Of a DNA stretch of 19,289 nt, positions 6,225 to 14,324 are shown in pieces. Where the stretch lies: NCBI GenBank assembly GCA_964401855.1, contig CAYOAF010000169.1:1-19289 (forward strand), given 5' to 3'. The position numbers and the translations under genes are program-made. Positions within the stretch are counted from its first letter, which is position 1. Every line of letters begins with the position of its first letter. The stretch is from CAJWBT01 sp964401855 (lineage in GTDB: Bacteria; Chloroflexota; Dehalococcoidia; Lucifugimonadales; UBA3495). A model generated the notes under the pieces. That model had not been told where the DNA came from, searched no databases, and saw only the letters and a list, made by a program, of their open reading frames with translations.

Positions 6225-8642
6225 ATGAAAGTACCTTTGTCCTGGCTGCGAGAGTACGTCGACCTGGAGCTGCCTGCCCAAGAGCTGGCGCACCGGCTGA
6301 CCATGGCCGGCGTCGAAGTCGGGGAGATCGTCGAAATCGGGGACTGGGGCGAGTGTTTCGTGGGCCAGGTGATGGCGGTCCGGCCCCATCCCCAGGCGGA
6401 CCGCCTCAGATTGTGCCAGGTTACCACCGGCACCGAGGAGCTTGAGGTAGTGTGCGGTGCACCCAACGTTGCCGCCGGCCAGAAGATTTGCTTCGCCAAG
6501 GTGGGCGCCAGGCTGTTCAACACCCATAATGGGAAGCATGAGCCCCTGAAAGAGGCCCGCATCCGGGGCGTAGTGTCCCGGGGCATGATCTGCTCCGAGC
6601 TGGAGTTGGGACTGGGGAATGACCAGGCCGGCATTATCGTGCTGCCCGAGGATGCTCCCCTGGGGACGCCCCTGGACCAGTACCTGGGGGATACTATTCT
6701 GGACCTGGAACTCACCCCCAACCGGCTGGACTGCCTGTCCATCCTGGGAGTGGCCCATGAAGTCGCGGCCCTCACCGGCGCCAGTGTTCGGGAGCCGGAT
6801 ATCAGCTACCTGGAGGAGGGCCCGCCTGTATCCGAGCAGATTTCCGTCTCCGTCCCAGATTCGGACCTGTGCTGCCGGTATACCGCCAGCCTGATTAGCG
6901 GCGTGAAGATCGGCCCTTCACCCCACTGGTTGCAGGAGCGGCTGAGCCGGGCGGGGCAGCGGCCCATCAACAACGTGGTGGACGTGACCAACTATGTCAT
7001 GCTGGAGTACAATCAACCCCTCCACGCCTTCGACTACGATCTGCTTGAGGACCGGACCATCATCGTGCGGCGGGCCGGTCCCGGCGAGACCCTGGTCACC
7101 CTCGACAGCATTGAACGCCGGCTCAACACCCAGGTCCTGGTCATAGCCGACAGCCACCAGCCCATCGGCATCGGCGGGGTCATCGGCGGCGCTAACAGCG
7201 AGATCGGGCCGGGCACCACCAGCGTGCTCCTGGAGGCGGCCACTTTCAACGGCTTCAACAACCGCCGGACGGCCCAGGCTTTCCGGTTGCGTACCGAGGC
7301 GACCCTGCGCTTCGAAAAGGGCCTCCGGCCGGAGCTGGCGCCCATCGCCCTGCGCCGGGCCACTCAGCTCATCCAGCAGGTGGCAGGCGGCCGGGTGGCC
7401 CAGGATATCATCGACGTCTTTCCCGGCCGGGGCCGGCTCGGCCAACCAGTGGAACTCACCGCCAGCCGCCTGAAGAAGGTCCTGGGCATGGCGGTCGACG
7501 TGGAGACGGTGGAGCGGGTGTTGGGGTGTCTGGGGTTCCAGACAAAACGTGAAGGACCGGACGCGCTGGAGGTGACCGTCCCCTATTGGCGGAACGACAT
7601 CGGTATCGAAGACGATCTGGTGGAGGAGGTGGTTCGGATAATCGGCTATGACTCGGTCCCCACGACCATGCTCTCCACCCCGATACCGTATCTGCAGCCG
7701 GACCGGAGGCGGCAGCTGCGGGAGCAGGTCAAGGATGCCCTGGCCGGCGCGGGCATGCAAGAAGTCATCAGCTACCCGCTCATCAGTCTCGACGACCTGG
7801 AGAAGGTGAACCGGCTGGACGCCGGCAACCTTCCCCTGCGGATAGCCAACCCGCTCAACGCGGAACAGGAACGGCTGCGCCCGACACTGAGGCCGAGCCT
7901 GCTGGGAACCCTGACCGCCAACCAAGGCCATGGTGAGGGTCCCTTTCTGCTGTTTGAGGTGGGGACTGTGTTCGAGCCACAGGCCGGCCAACTGCCCGAC
8001 GAGCAGGAAATGGTGGCCGGTGTTCTGGCAGGACGGCGCTGGGAGCCTTCCTGGCTGAATCAGCCCGCCGGCCCGCCGGAGGCCCTGCTGGACTTCTATG
8101 ACGTCAAGGGAATCGTTGAGGGATTGCTGGGCAACCTGGGTTTGGCCGCGGACTACGAGCCTGAGGAGGACCTGTCTTTTCACCCCGGACGGTGTGCCTG
8201 CATCATGCTGGACGGCGTCAGCCTTGGCGTTGTGGGCGAGTTGCACCCGGCCGTCAGAGAGCGGTTCGACCTGCGGGAACAGCCGGTGGGCTTCTTCGAG
8301 CTGCGCCTGGACACCCTGTTGCAGGCGCTGCCCGAGGGTGAACGTGTTTTCGCGTCCGTCTCCCGCTACCCCGCGGCCACCCGGGACCTTGCCCTGGTGA
8401 TCCCGGCCGACGTTCCAGCCGGCAAGGTCCAGAGCATCATTTCTCGCCACCGCCTGGTGACCGGCGTGGACTTGTTCGACATCTACACCGGTGATAACAT
8501 CGCTTCTGGCACCAAGTCTTTGGCTTTTCATGTGTGCTTCCAGGCTCACAACCGTACATTGACTACCGAAGAGGTCAACCGCTCCCTTCAGGGTCTGCTG
8601 CGCACCCTGGAGCGGGAGGTCCAGGCCTCCCTGCGGAGTTGA
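6225..8642 (+). CDS. pheT: Phenylalanine--tRNA ligase beta subunit
   Basis: PheT is the large subunit of phenylalanyl-tRNA synthetase; it binds tRNA-Phe and edits mischarged tyrosine. The 805 residues include an N-terminal tRNA-binding OB domain (about 40-150, with GQVMAVRPHPQADRLRLCQV), the B3/B4 editing domain, the B5 domain (about 405-475), the catalytic-like core, and a C-terminal ferredoxin-fold anticodon-binding domain (about 710-805, beginning VSRYPAATRDLALVIP). The ATG is the natural start of MKVPLSWLREYVDL, a typical PheT opening, though the ribosome site (GAAAG) is weak. moeA starts 10 bases after the stop. Confidence 0.97.
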   Translation: MKVPLSWLREYVDLELPAQELAHRLTMAGVEVGEIVEIGDWGECFVGQVMAVRPHPQADRLRLCQVTTGTEELEVVCGAPNVAAGQKICFAKVGARLFNTHNGKHEPLKEARIRGVVSRGMICSELELGLGNDQAGIIVLPEDAPLGTPLDQYLGDTILDLELTPNRLDCLSILGVAHEVAALTGASVREPDISYLEEGPPVSEQISVSVPDSDLCCRYTASLISGVKIGPSPHWLQERLSRAGQRPINNVVDVTNYVMLEYNQPLHAFDYDLLEDRTIIVRRAGPGETLVTLDSIERRLNTQVLVIADSHQPIGIGGVIGGANSEIGPGTTSVLLEAATFNGFNNRRTAQAFRLRTEATLRFEKGLRPELAPIALRRATQLIQQVAGGRVAQDIIDVFPGRGRLGQPVELTASRLKKVLGMAVDVETVERVLGCLGFQTKREGPDALEVTVPYWRNDIGIEDDLVEEVVRIIGYDSVPTTMLSTPIPYLQPDRRRQLREQVKDALAGAGMQEVISYPLISLDDLEKVNRLDAGNLPLRIANPLNAEQERLRPTLRPSLLGTLTANQGHGEGPFLLFEVGTVFEPQAGQLPDEQEMVAGVLAGRRWEPSWLNQPAGPPEALLDFYDVKGIVEGLLGNLGLAADYEPEEDLSFHPGRCACIMLDGVSLGVVGELHPAVRERFDLREQPVGFFELRLDTLLQALPEGERVFASVSRYPAATRDLALVIPADVPAGKVQSIISRHRLVTGVDLFDIYTGDNIASGTKSLAFHVCFQAHNRTLTTEEVNRSLQGLLRTLEREVQASLRS

Positions 8643-8651
8643 GGGGAGTCG

Positions 8652-9956
8652 ATGCGGAGTCACGGCCACGGCCATGGCCACGTGGAGCAAGGCATGCTGA
8701 GCGTGGAAGAGGCATACGCTCGGGTGATGGCCAGTTTCGGTCCTCTGGAGCCGGTTGTGACGCCCCTCCTGGACGCTCTCGGCCTGGTGCTGGCCGTCGA
8801 CGTTGCCTCGCCCTTTGACCTGCCTCCGCTGGCCAACTCCGGCATGGACGGCTATGCGGTGCGCTCAGAAGATATCCGCGATGCGTCCAAGGACTCTCCG
8901 AGCCGGTTGAAGGTTATCGGCCTGGTGGCCGCGGGGCAGCGTCCTACCCAGACTGTGGACCCCGGCACCGCCATCCGCATCATGACGGGCGCCCCGGTGC
9001 CCGGCGGGGCCGACACCGTGGTCCCATTCGAAGAAACGGACGAGGTACGGCGCCGGCAGGCTGGTCTTCAGTTAGATGAAATCGCCGTTCTCTCCGGCCT
9101 TCCGCAGGGGCGCAACGTGCGGCCCGCCGGAGAGGATGTGGGCCGGGGACAGCTGGTGCTCGAAGCGGGCACCGTGGTCCGGCCGGCGGAAATTGGAGTG
9201 ATGGCCTCCCTGGGGCTGGAGACGGTGGAGGTCTTTCGCCGCCCCGTGGTGTCCATTCTGGCCACCGGGGACGAGCTTGTGCCCGCGGGCCAGGCACTGG
9301 AAGGGGGCCAAATATACGATATCAACAGTTTTAGCATCGCCGCCTCCGTCGCGGCATGCGGCGGTGTCCCCAGGCATCTTGGTATTGCCCGGGACAACCT
9401 GGAGGACCTGGAAAGCAAGCTGCGGGCGGTGGCCGGGTCCGACCTGGTCATCACCTCGGCTGGTGTTTCCCGGGGCGATTACGATATGGTGAAGGACGTC
9501 CTGACAAGCCGGGGGAACATGAATTTCTGGTCGGTGCGCATGCGGCCAGCCAAACCCCTGGCCTTCGGCCACCTGCGGGCCGAAGGCGAAAAGGAGGTGC
9601 CCTTGCTGGGGCTGCCGGGGAACCCGGTTAGCGCCATGGTGGCCTTCGAGATGTTCGCCCGGCCGGCCATCCGCGCCATGCTGGGCCGTCGCCCGTCGCC
9701 CCGGCCGGCGGTGGAAGGCGTGCTCGCCGGTCCGATCTACAACGAAGACGGACGCCGGGTGTACGCCAGAGTGCAGGTGGAAGCCCGAAACGGGACCTAC
9801 TACGCCACGCCCACCGGGCCCCAGGGCTCCAATATCCTGACATCCATGTCTCGGGCCAACGGACTGGCCATCTGCCCCGAGAATTTACCCAGTAAACAGT
9901 CTGGCGACAGAGTCCGGATTATTATGTTGGACTGGAACGAAGAGGTTTTTGTATGA
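8652..9956 (+). CDS. moeA: Molybdopterin molybdotransferase MoeA
   Basis: MoeA inserts molybdate into adenylylated molybdopterin, the last step of molybdenum cofactor synthesis. At 434 residues it is slightly long. Typical motifs are NSGMDGYAVR, TGDELVPAGQ, the GGQIYDINSF segment, SAGVSRGDYDMVKDVL in the MoCF-binding domain and LGLPGNPVSAMVAFE, followed by the C-terminal domain IV. GGGGAG just upstream supports the ATG at 8652. The first 15 residues are an extra piece with the histidine run HGHGHGH (residues 4-10); the family's normal start is equivalent to MLSVEEA. The stop overlaps the next gene's ATG. It appears co-transcribed with pheT, an unusual pairing functionally. Confidence 0.95.
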   Translation: MRSHGHGHGHVEQGMLSVEEAYARVMASFGPLEPVVTPLLDALGLVLAVDVASPFDLPPLANSGMDGYAVRSEDIRDASKDSPSRLKVIGLVAAGQRPTQTVDPGTAIRIMTGAPVPGGADTVVPFEETDEVRRRQAGLQLDEIAVLSGLPQGRNVRPAGEDVGRGQLVLEAGTVVRPAEIGVMASLGLETVEVFRRPVVSILATGDELVPAGQALEGGQIYDINSFSIAASVAACGGVPRHLGIARDNLEDLESKLRAVAGSDLVITSAGVSRGDYDMVKDVLTSRGNMNFWSVRMRPAKPLAFGHLRAEGEKEVPLLGLPGNPVSAMVAFEMFARPAIRAMLGRRPSPRPAVEGVLAGPIYNEDGRRVYARVQVEARNGTYYATPTGPQGSNILTSMSRANGLAICPENLPSKQSGDRVRIIMLDWNEEVFV

Positions 9957-10381
9957 CCACTCCTGACCCAGAGGTACCCGAGGAACAAGAGGAACCCGCC
10001 ATCTACCAGGTCAGCTTCGATCGGCTGGCGAAGCTCAAGCGCTCCGCTGTCATGCTGGTTGCGGAACGCCGCGTTCCCGCCTGCCCCTCCCATAAGAAGG
10101 CGGACCATGAGTTAACCGACCCTCAGCAGCTGGTGAACGAGATCGCCAAGTACTGCGGCGATGAGGAAAGCTTCATCCGCACGGAGATGCCCATCCAGGA
10201 GATAGTTTTCCGCATCTTGCTGAGCCGCCGCAACGCGCCGACTCCCCTGCATGAGCTGCACTACGAACTGACCGAGCGGTGGGCGACCCCCATGCGGCCC
10301 ATAAACATCTCCGAAGCCGGGCTCGGCCGGATACTCGACGCCGACACCTACTACGGCTTCGTCCAAATCGCCGCCGCATAA
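9953..10381 (+). CDS. Conserved-looking protein of unknown function, 142 aa
   Basis: I do not recognise this family. The ATG overlaps the moeA stop (ATGA), so translation is coupled to moeA. The first 16 residues are acidic and proline-rich (PDPEVPEEQEEP). The remainder looks like a compact, mostly helical domain: a basic stretch RLAKLKRSAVMLVAERRVPA with CPSHKK, then EIVFRILLSRRNAPTPLHEL and a C-terminal segment ending ILDADTYYGFVQIAAA. The arrangement of short helices followed by beta-like YYGFVQI could be a winged-helix fold, but that is a guess. No signal peptide or membrane segment. Confidence 0.75.
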   Translation: MTTPDPEVPEEQEEPAIYQVSFDRLAKLKRSAVMLVAERRVPACPSHKKADHELTDPQQLVNEIAKYCGDEESFIRTEMPIQEIVFRILLSRRNAPTPLHELHYELTERWATPMRPINISEAGLGRILDADTYYGFVQIAAA

Positions 10382-10700
10382 GGGCGCTGGGTAAGTTCAC
10401 CGAAAAGTATTGGCGGAATCGCCCTGGAGATAGCGCTCAGCGCGGGGCCTGCCAAGCCGTTAGCCAAACCATTAGTAAAGAGGGGCAACCCAACCTCCTC
10501 TTTTCTCCCAGTGACCCCGCTGCGGCAAGCCGGATGCCAGAACGAATTTGGCCGGATACCTGGGCACGGCAGCAGTGGTTTGAGCGCAGCGTCGCGCTGC
10601 CGCGGTCACATTCCTTCCACGGTGAATGGGTCCGGAAGGGATGGGATGGGGGCGCCGGCAGCTTTGGCCGGACCGGTCAGCGGTTGGAACCGTAAAAAGA
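10382..10700. other. Gene-free region between the moeA unit and rplT
   Basis: About 320 bases without a convincing gene; the open frames here show no family-like sequence. A 7-bp stem AAAGAGG/CCTCTTT (10477-10483 with 10497-10503) followed by TCTCCC may terminate the plus-strand operon. A GCAGCG-TCG-CGCTGC hairpin occurs near 10587, and a pair of heptamers GGTCAGC-GGTTGGA lies at 10675-10688. Confidence 0.45.
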
Positions 10701-10729
10701 ACGGGTGGGGCGATGCCCCATCCGTTTTT
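10701..10729 (-). terminator. Bidirectional terminator between converging units
   Basis: An 11-bp stem (10701-10711 with 10715-10725) closes on loop GAT. The plus-strand side ends in TTTTTACTTT; the minus-strand side ends in CGTTCTTTTTACGG. It therefore can stop both the infC-rpmI-rplT transcript and any read-through from the moeA side. Confidence 0.85.
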
Positions 10730-10749
10730 ACTTTAGACCAACGAAAAGG

Positions 10750-11109
10750 TCAGGTTTCCGCTTGCTGGGAAGCGATACCGACCAGCTTCTGGAAAGCGGG
10801 TTCATCGCGGACCGCCAAGTCCGCGATGATCTTGCGGTCCAACTCACAACCAGCCAGCTTCAGCCCGTGGATGAACCGGCTGTAGGTGGTGCCCGATTGG
10901 CGGCACGCCGCCCCGATGCGGATGATCCACAGACGGCGGAAATCCCCTTTGCGCTCCCGCCGGTTGCGGTAGGCGTGGTCCCAGGCGTGCAAGAGGGCCT
11001 CTTTGGCCCACTTGTAGTTGCGGTGGCTGGACCCGTGGAACCCCCGGGCCGCTAGCAGCACCTTCTTGTGGCGGCGGTGTTTGGTCACCCCGCGTTTTAC
11101 TCTAGGCAA
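10750..11109 (-). CDS. rplT: Large ribosomal subunit protein bL20
   Basis: L20 is an early-assembly protein of the 50S subunit. The 119-residue length and the sequence PRVKRGVTKHRRHKKVLLAA, followed by GFHGSSHRNYKWAKEALLHA and the RRLWIIRI segment, are standard. The start codon is TTG (minus 11109-11107), because PRVKRGV must follow the initiator directly and GGAG lies 8 bases upstream. It is last in the infC-rpmI-rplT operon, 33 bases after rpmI, and ends 20 bases before the terminator. In several bacteria L20 represses this operon; the short leader here shows no obvious L20-like RNA fold. Confidence 0.97.
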   Translation of the reverse strand: MPRVKRGVTKHRRHKKVLLAARGFHGSSHRNYKWAKEALLHAWDHAYRNRRERKGDFRRLWIIRIGAACRQSGTTYSRFIHGLKLAGCELDRKIIADLAVRDEPAFQKLVGIASQQAET

Positions 11110-11142
11110 AGTTGAGTCTCCAAAGGACCAGAGAGTGTGGGG

Positions 11143-11340
11143 TCAGCCGTAGGGGAGTAGCCGGCTCAGCCGGGGAACGTCCACTCGGTCCACCGATAGC
11201 TTTTGGGCGTACTTTCGAGTGACCTTGTTGGGTTTCTTGCGCCGCAGATGGCTGCTCATCCGCTTGCGGCGCATCAACTTGCCCGTTCCTGTAATGTGAA
11301 TGCGGGCCTTGGCGCCTTTGTGGGTCTTAAGTTTTGGCAT
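11143..11340 (-). CDS. rpmI: Large ribosomal subunit protein bL35
   Basis: L35 is a small basic protein of the 50S subunit. The 65 residues start MPKLKTHKGAKARIHITGTG and contain the KxxRRKRMSSHLRRKK stretch expected of the family. It starts with ATG and overlaps the end of infC by 14 bases, so the two are translationally coupled. Confidence 0.96.
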   Translation of the reverse strand: MPKLKTHKGAKARIHITGTGKLMRRKRMSSHLRRKKPNKVTRKYAQKLSVDRVDVPRLSRLLPYG

Positions 11341-11899
11341 CGGCTAGATCTTCTACCTTCTGTTCGGCCTTCTCGGCCCGTTCTATGCGTTGCGCGGTCG
11401 GTATCAGAATCATCGACAGCGCTCTACCTTCCAGTGACGGGGGCTTTTCCAGGCGAACTTCATCTTTCAAGTCGTCGGCCACCCGTTTGAGCACCAACAA
11501 CCCGAGCTGCTGGTGGGCCGATTCCCGCCCGCGAAAACGCACGGTGAGCTTAACCTTGGAACCCTCCAGGATCAACTCGCGGACCTTGCGCGTTTTGGCT
11601 TGCAGGTCGTGGGTCCCGATATTGGGGCGGAACCGTACTTCCCGGAGTTCGGTGCTCTTCTGACCCTTCCTGGACTCTCGTTCTTTTTTCGAGGAGAGAT
11701 ACCGCAGTTTGCCGTAGTCCAACACCCGGCACACCGGGGGATCAGAGTTGGGTGCCACTTCTACCAAGTCGAGGTCGGACTCGCGCGCCAGTTGCAGCGC
11801 GTTCTGGATGTCCATTACTCCGAGCTGCGCCCCGTCCTCACCAATCAATCGGACTTTCGGAGTTAAGATCCGCTCGTTTACCCGATATTTCCTAGCTAT
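11327..11899 (-). CDS. infC: Translation initiation factor IF-3 with a probable ATA start codon
   Basis: IF3 binds the 30S subunit, keeps subunits apart and checks start codons. Read from an ATA at 11899-11897 (minus) the 190-residue protein begins (M)ARKYRVNERILTPKVRLIG, the normal IF3 N-terminus. An in-frame TAG lies three codons upstream, and no ATG, GTG or TTG occurs between it and a TTG 17 codons into the conserved domain. GGAGG sits 9 bases before the ATA. ACG two codons earlier is the only other candidate and is too close to the ribosome site. The C-terminal domain includes VRFRGRESAHQQLGLLVLKR. Non-AUG infC starts are known to allow IF3 to control its own synthesis. Confidence 0.93.
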   Translation of the reverse strand: MARKYRVNERILTPKVRLIGEDGAQLGVMDIQNALQLARESDLDLVEVAPNSDPPVCRVLDYGKLRYLSSKKERESRKGQKSTELREVRFRPNIGTHDLQAKTRKVRELILEGSKVKLTVRFRGRESAHQQLGLLVLKRVADDLKDEVRLEKPPSLEGRALSMILIPTAQRIERAEKAEQKVEDLADAKT

Positions 11900-11952
11900 G
11901 CCCGTCTACCTCCGGGATATTCCTCGCAATTCTGAGAGTAATAGTTCGATTT

Positions 11953-11981
11953 ACTGTAGCACACGCCCACCCGAACGTCAA
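11953..11981 (-). promoter_or_regulatory. Promoter of infC-rpmI-rplT
   Basis: On the minus strand TTGACG (11981-11976) and TACAGT (11958-11953) are separated by 17 bases, with TGC before the -10 making an extended -10. Transcription would start near 11946, giving a leader of about 47 bases before the ATA start. Confidence 0.7.
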
Positions 11982-12019
11982 TATGGGTGTGCATTTTTAG
12001 CGTTCGCGCCGGAAGTCGA

Positions 12020-12187
12020 TTAGCTCTCCTCGAATCCACGCCGGGACTGCCGACTTGGCCCGGTCTGTCCTTCGCCAAATCGTCGTAGAAGTTCGTAAAT
12101 TCCATCGCTACCGAAGGTCAGGGCCGCCACCGGGACCCATTCATTCGGACCGTGGATAGTCTGGGAGAAGTCGAAGTGTCGAGCATA
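12020..12187 (-). pseudogene. C-terminal fragment of a peptidase M20-like protein
   Basis: About 55 minus-strand codons read YARHFDFSQTIHGPNEWVPV then AALTFGSDGIYELLRRFGEG before a TAA at 12020-12022. The H-x-P-N-E-W-V-x-V-x-A-L pattern followed by a helix is the usual C-terminal end of M20/M25/M40 metallopeptidases and related amidohydrolases, where the histidine binds zinc. A TGA precedes the fragment, with no start codon, and nothing M20-like is found upstream. It is a decayed remnant between the PAC2 gene and the infC promoter. The stretch 12190-12345 beyond it holds only a small CCTTTCC/GGAAAGG hairpin (12310-12328), which may mark the end of the PAC2 transcript. Confidence 0.45.
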
Positions 12188-12345
12188 TCAGCCCGGCAAG
12201 ACAGCCGCCAAGCCGACAGGCGCCCCAGGCTGGGATAGGCGTGGTAAAGAAGGCGCTCGGCCTGGGGGAGCCCGGCAAGTTGCATCAGACGAGCGGCCAG
12301 CGCAGACGGCCTTTCCCGCCAGGAAAGGGGAGGAGGGAAATGGGG

Positions 12346-13227
12346 CTACTCGGAAGAGTTGAGATCCCCGCCCAGTTCGCTCAGGAAATCCTCGATCTCG
12401 GGAGATAGGGGTAGAGGCGGCGTTTTCCCTAGCTGCTGCTCCCTGTCGTACCGTTCCTCCAGGCGCTTGAGCAAGGACGAAACCTCCGAGGCGTCGGCGA
12501 CGATGTTCTGAAGGGCGGCGTACTGCTGCTCGCCCCGGGGCCGGTCCATCAAGCGGACGGGCAGATCGTAGAGGCCGCACAAGACTTCCATGAGCTTGGC
12601 GGTCCCGGTGAAGTCCTCGTCCACCTGGAAATACTGGGGCAGGTGGACCACGATCGTTCTGGTCTCGATCCCCAGGTCTCTGGCTAGAAGCGTGACCAGG
12701 TAGGTGATGGTCGTCGGCCCCTCGTAGGTGCTAGGGCGGACCTTGACCGCGGGGGACTCCTCCGGTTCCTCCGGCCCGCCGCCGCTGCCGGAGACCAGGA
12801 GGGGCCGGGTGTGGGGGACCATGTCGTACATGGCGCCGATCAGGGAATAGCGCTTGACCTGGAAGTACTTGAGCACCTCGAGCACCGAATCGGTGTAGTC
12901 TTCCCCGTACATGTGCGGCTCCAGCAGGTGCACGAAGATGAGATCGGGAGCCGTCTCCCGCTTGGCGAAGCGGATTACCGTGTTTGGGATGGAGTATTCA
13001 CGTTGACCTTTGTTGACGTAGGAACGGGGGCGGTACCGGGTGAAATCGAAGAACCGGCCGGGGCGGGCCAGCTGTCCCATTTTCTCGGCATGCAGGTGCC
13101 GCTCCAAGCGGCTCAGGCTCAAGGTGCCGACGCTTCCCACGTCGATCCATGGCTTCAGGACGGCCAGAACGTGGGGGTCTTTCAGTTCCGGAACCGGCTC
13201 TACAATTTCAAAATCACCCAATCGCAT
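12346..13227 (-). CDS. PAC2-family protein
   Basis: The 293 residues match the PAC2 family (named after a eukaryotic proteasome-assembly chaperone), whose members in bacteria and archaea are alpha/beta proteins without known enzyme activity. Supporting features are the N-terminal LKDPHVLAVLKPWIDVGSVG, the region IRFAKRETAPDLIFVHLLEP with an acidic turn, the segment KRYSLIGAMYDMVPHTRPLL and YEGPTTITYLVTLLARDLG, typical of the family. A charged helical tail (about 250-293) includes LSPEIEDFLSELGGDL. The ATG at 13227 is preceded by AGGGG. No proteasome, Pup or chaperone genes are nearby, so its partner is unknown. Confidence 0.85.
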   Translation of the reverse strand: MRLGDFEIVEPVPELKDPHVLAVLKPWIDVGSVGTLSLSRLERHLHAEKMGQLARPGRFFDFTRYRPRSYVNKGQREYSIPNTVIRFAKRETAPDLIFVHLLEPHMYGEDYTDSVLEVLKYFQVKRYSLIGAMYDMVPHTRPLLVSGSGGGPEEPEESPAVKVRPSTYEGPTTITYLVTLLARDLGIETRTIVVHLPQYFQVDEDFTGTAKLMEVLCGLYDLPVRLMDRPRGEQQYAALQNIVADASEVSSLLKRLEERYDREQQLGKTPPLPLSPEIEDFLSELGGDLNSSE

Positions 13228-13597
13228 GCCCCTAGTTTGACAGCCTGTCGCGACACTTACAAGCCAAGCCGTATACGAGCAAATGGGAATTTGACGCCTG
13301 TGGCCCGGTCTTCAGTCCAGCCCTGCCTCTCCTTCTCGGGCGCAACGATGTATAGGAATGGGGGTTTCTGATATGATTATGTTTGGATGCCTCGCCCACC
13401 GGCCGGAGTGTGAGGGGCCTATGGTCGCCGCTGCCGCCGGCAGCGGCGGAGGGACCGGAGGCAGAAGGTGCGGCGTCCTCACCCAGCTTTCTCGGGCGGG
13501 CCGTGGGGACTATTTGCAGAGTCGTGGACGACGGACTGAGCAGGCCCTCGACACACCCGGGGCGGCCTGGCCGTTCCGCCGGCTGCTGGGCTGTCAC
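13228..13597. other. Divergent intergenic region with a long inverted repeat
   Basis: 370 bases between the divergent PAC2 and lipoprotein genes. It carries an 11-bp inverted repeat, CGCCGCTGCCG (13426-13436) and its complement (13438-13448), separated by one base, which would form a very stable hairpin. Open frames in both directions have no family-like sequence. I find no clear -35/-10 pair for either gene. Confidence 0.5.
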
Positions 13598-14260
13598 ATG
13601 GGAATGGTCTCAATGATAGGCGTGCTGCCCGCCCGGCTACTCGTGGCCTCCCTGGCAGCCGCCTTGCTCACGGCGTGCGGCGCCGGCGCCACGGCGACCG
13701 CGCTGCCTGCTCCCACACTTACGCCCGCGCCCACGCTCGCACCCCCCACACCGCCGGCCACCGCCACGCCAGAAGCCGTGAGTACCGCGCCTCCTCTTTG
13801 GCGGTACGTCAACAGCGGTTGGGGGCTGCCCCGCGGCGAGGGGCAGGGGGGCGTCTTCACCGAGCAACTGCGGGTTTTCGTCATTACCAGCCAGGAAGCG
13901 CTGGACGCCTTCCAACTGGCCTTCTCCTTGAGGCGTTCCCAGGGAACGACCGCCAGCCTGGGCCGAGTGGATTTCCCCAACTCTATCCTGCTGGCCGCCT
14001 ACTACCTCTGGCGGCCCCTCCAGGGCGACCCCCTCTCGGTCGTGGGGTTCTCCCTGGACGGGCGCCGGGCCGAGGTGCAACTGGAGTTGGAGGACTCGCC
14101 CCAAGGCAAGGAGTACCCCTACCTGCTTGCGCCCATGACCATGGTGGCCCTAGACCGGTCGCTGTTTCCGCCGGGAGAGCGCATCGAGTTTGTGTTTCAA
14201 CTGAGCGGGGCGCCGCCGGGCGCGGAGTCGTTTGCAACGGCCTCGGTCACCGTGAATTGA
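13598..14260 (+). CDS. Lipoprotein with a PrcB-like C-terminal domain
   Basis: The likely starts are the clustered ATGs at 13598, 13604 and 13613; the open frame extends further upstream but that part looks non-coding. From 13598 the protein is 220 residues, with a hydrophobic signal (RLLVASLAAAL) and lipobox LLTAC placing the lipid-bearing cysteine at residue 27. A Pro/Thr/Ala-rich linker (LPAPTLTPAPTLAPPTPPAT) follows, as in many surface lipoproteins. The remaining domain has an early VFVITSQEALDAF, a VDFPNSILLAAYYL strand pair and a closing EFVFQLSG strand. This layout resembles the PrcB C-terminal domain of protease-associated proteins, but the match is loose. It would sit on the outer face of the membrane. 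Function unknown. Confidence 0.75.
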   Translation: MGMVSMIGVLPARLLVASLAAALLTACGAGATATALPAPTLTPAPTLAPPTPPATATPEAVSTAPPLWRYVNSGWGLPRGEGQGGVFTEQLRVFVITSQEALDAFQLAFSLRRSQGTTASLGRVDFPNSILLAAYYLWRPLQGDPLSVVGFSLDGRRAEVQLELEDSPQGKEYPYLLAPMTMVALDRSLFPPGERIEFVFQLSGAPPGAESFATASVTVN

Positions 14261-14284
14261 CACCTGACCCGTGACGGCGGGGTG

Positions 14285-14316
14285 CTCGAACCCCGGTTGA
14301 GCCGGGGCCGTTCGAG
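14285..14316. terminator. Hairpin between converging lipoprotein and amidohydrolase genes
   Basis: CTCGAAC (14285-14291) pairs with GTTCGAG (14310-14316), and an inner CCCGG/CCGGG extends the stem with a small bulge and loop TTGAG. It lies in the 64-base gap between two converging genes. The tail GATATTACC is not T-rich. Confidence 0.55.
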
Positions 14317-14324
14317 ATATTACC

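Noticed and set aside
6918..8690. 590-codon open frame on the minus strand
   Set aside because: It is the antisense of pheT, has no family-like sequence, and results from the high GC content.
13358..13597. 80-residue N-terminal extension of the lipoprotein
   Set aside because: A lipoprotein signal must be at the N-terminus; the upstream part would bury it and contains a long inverted repeat.
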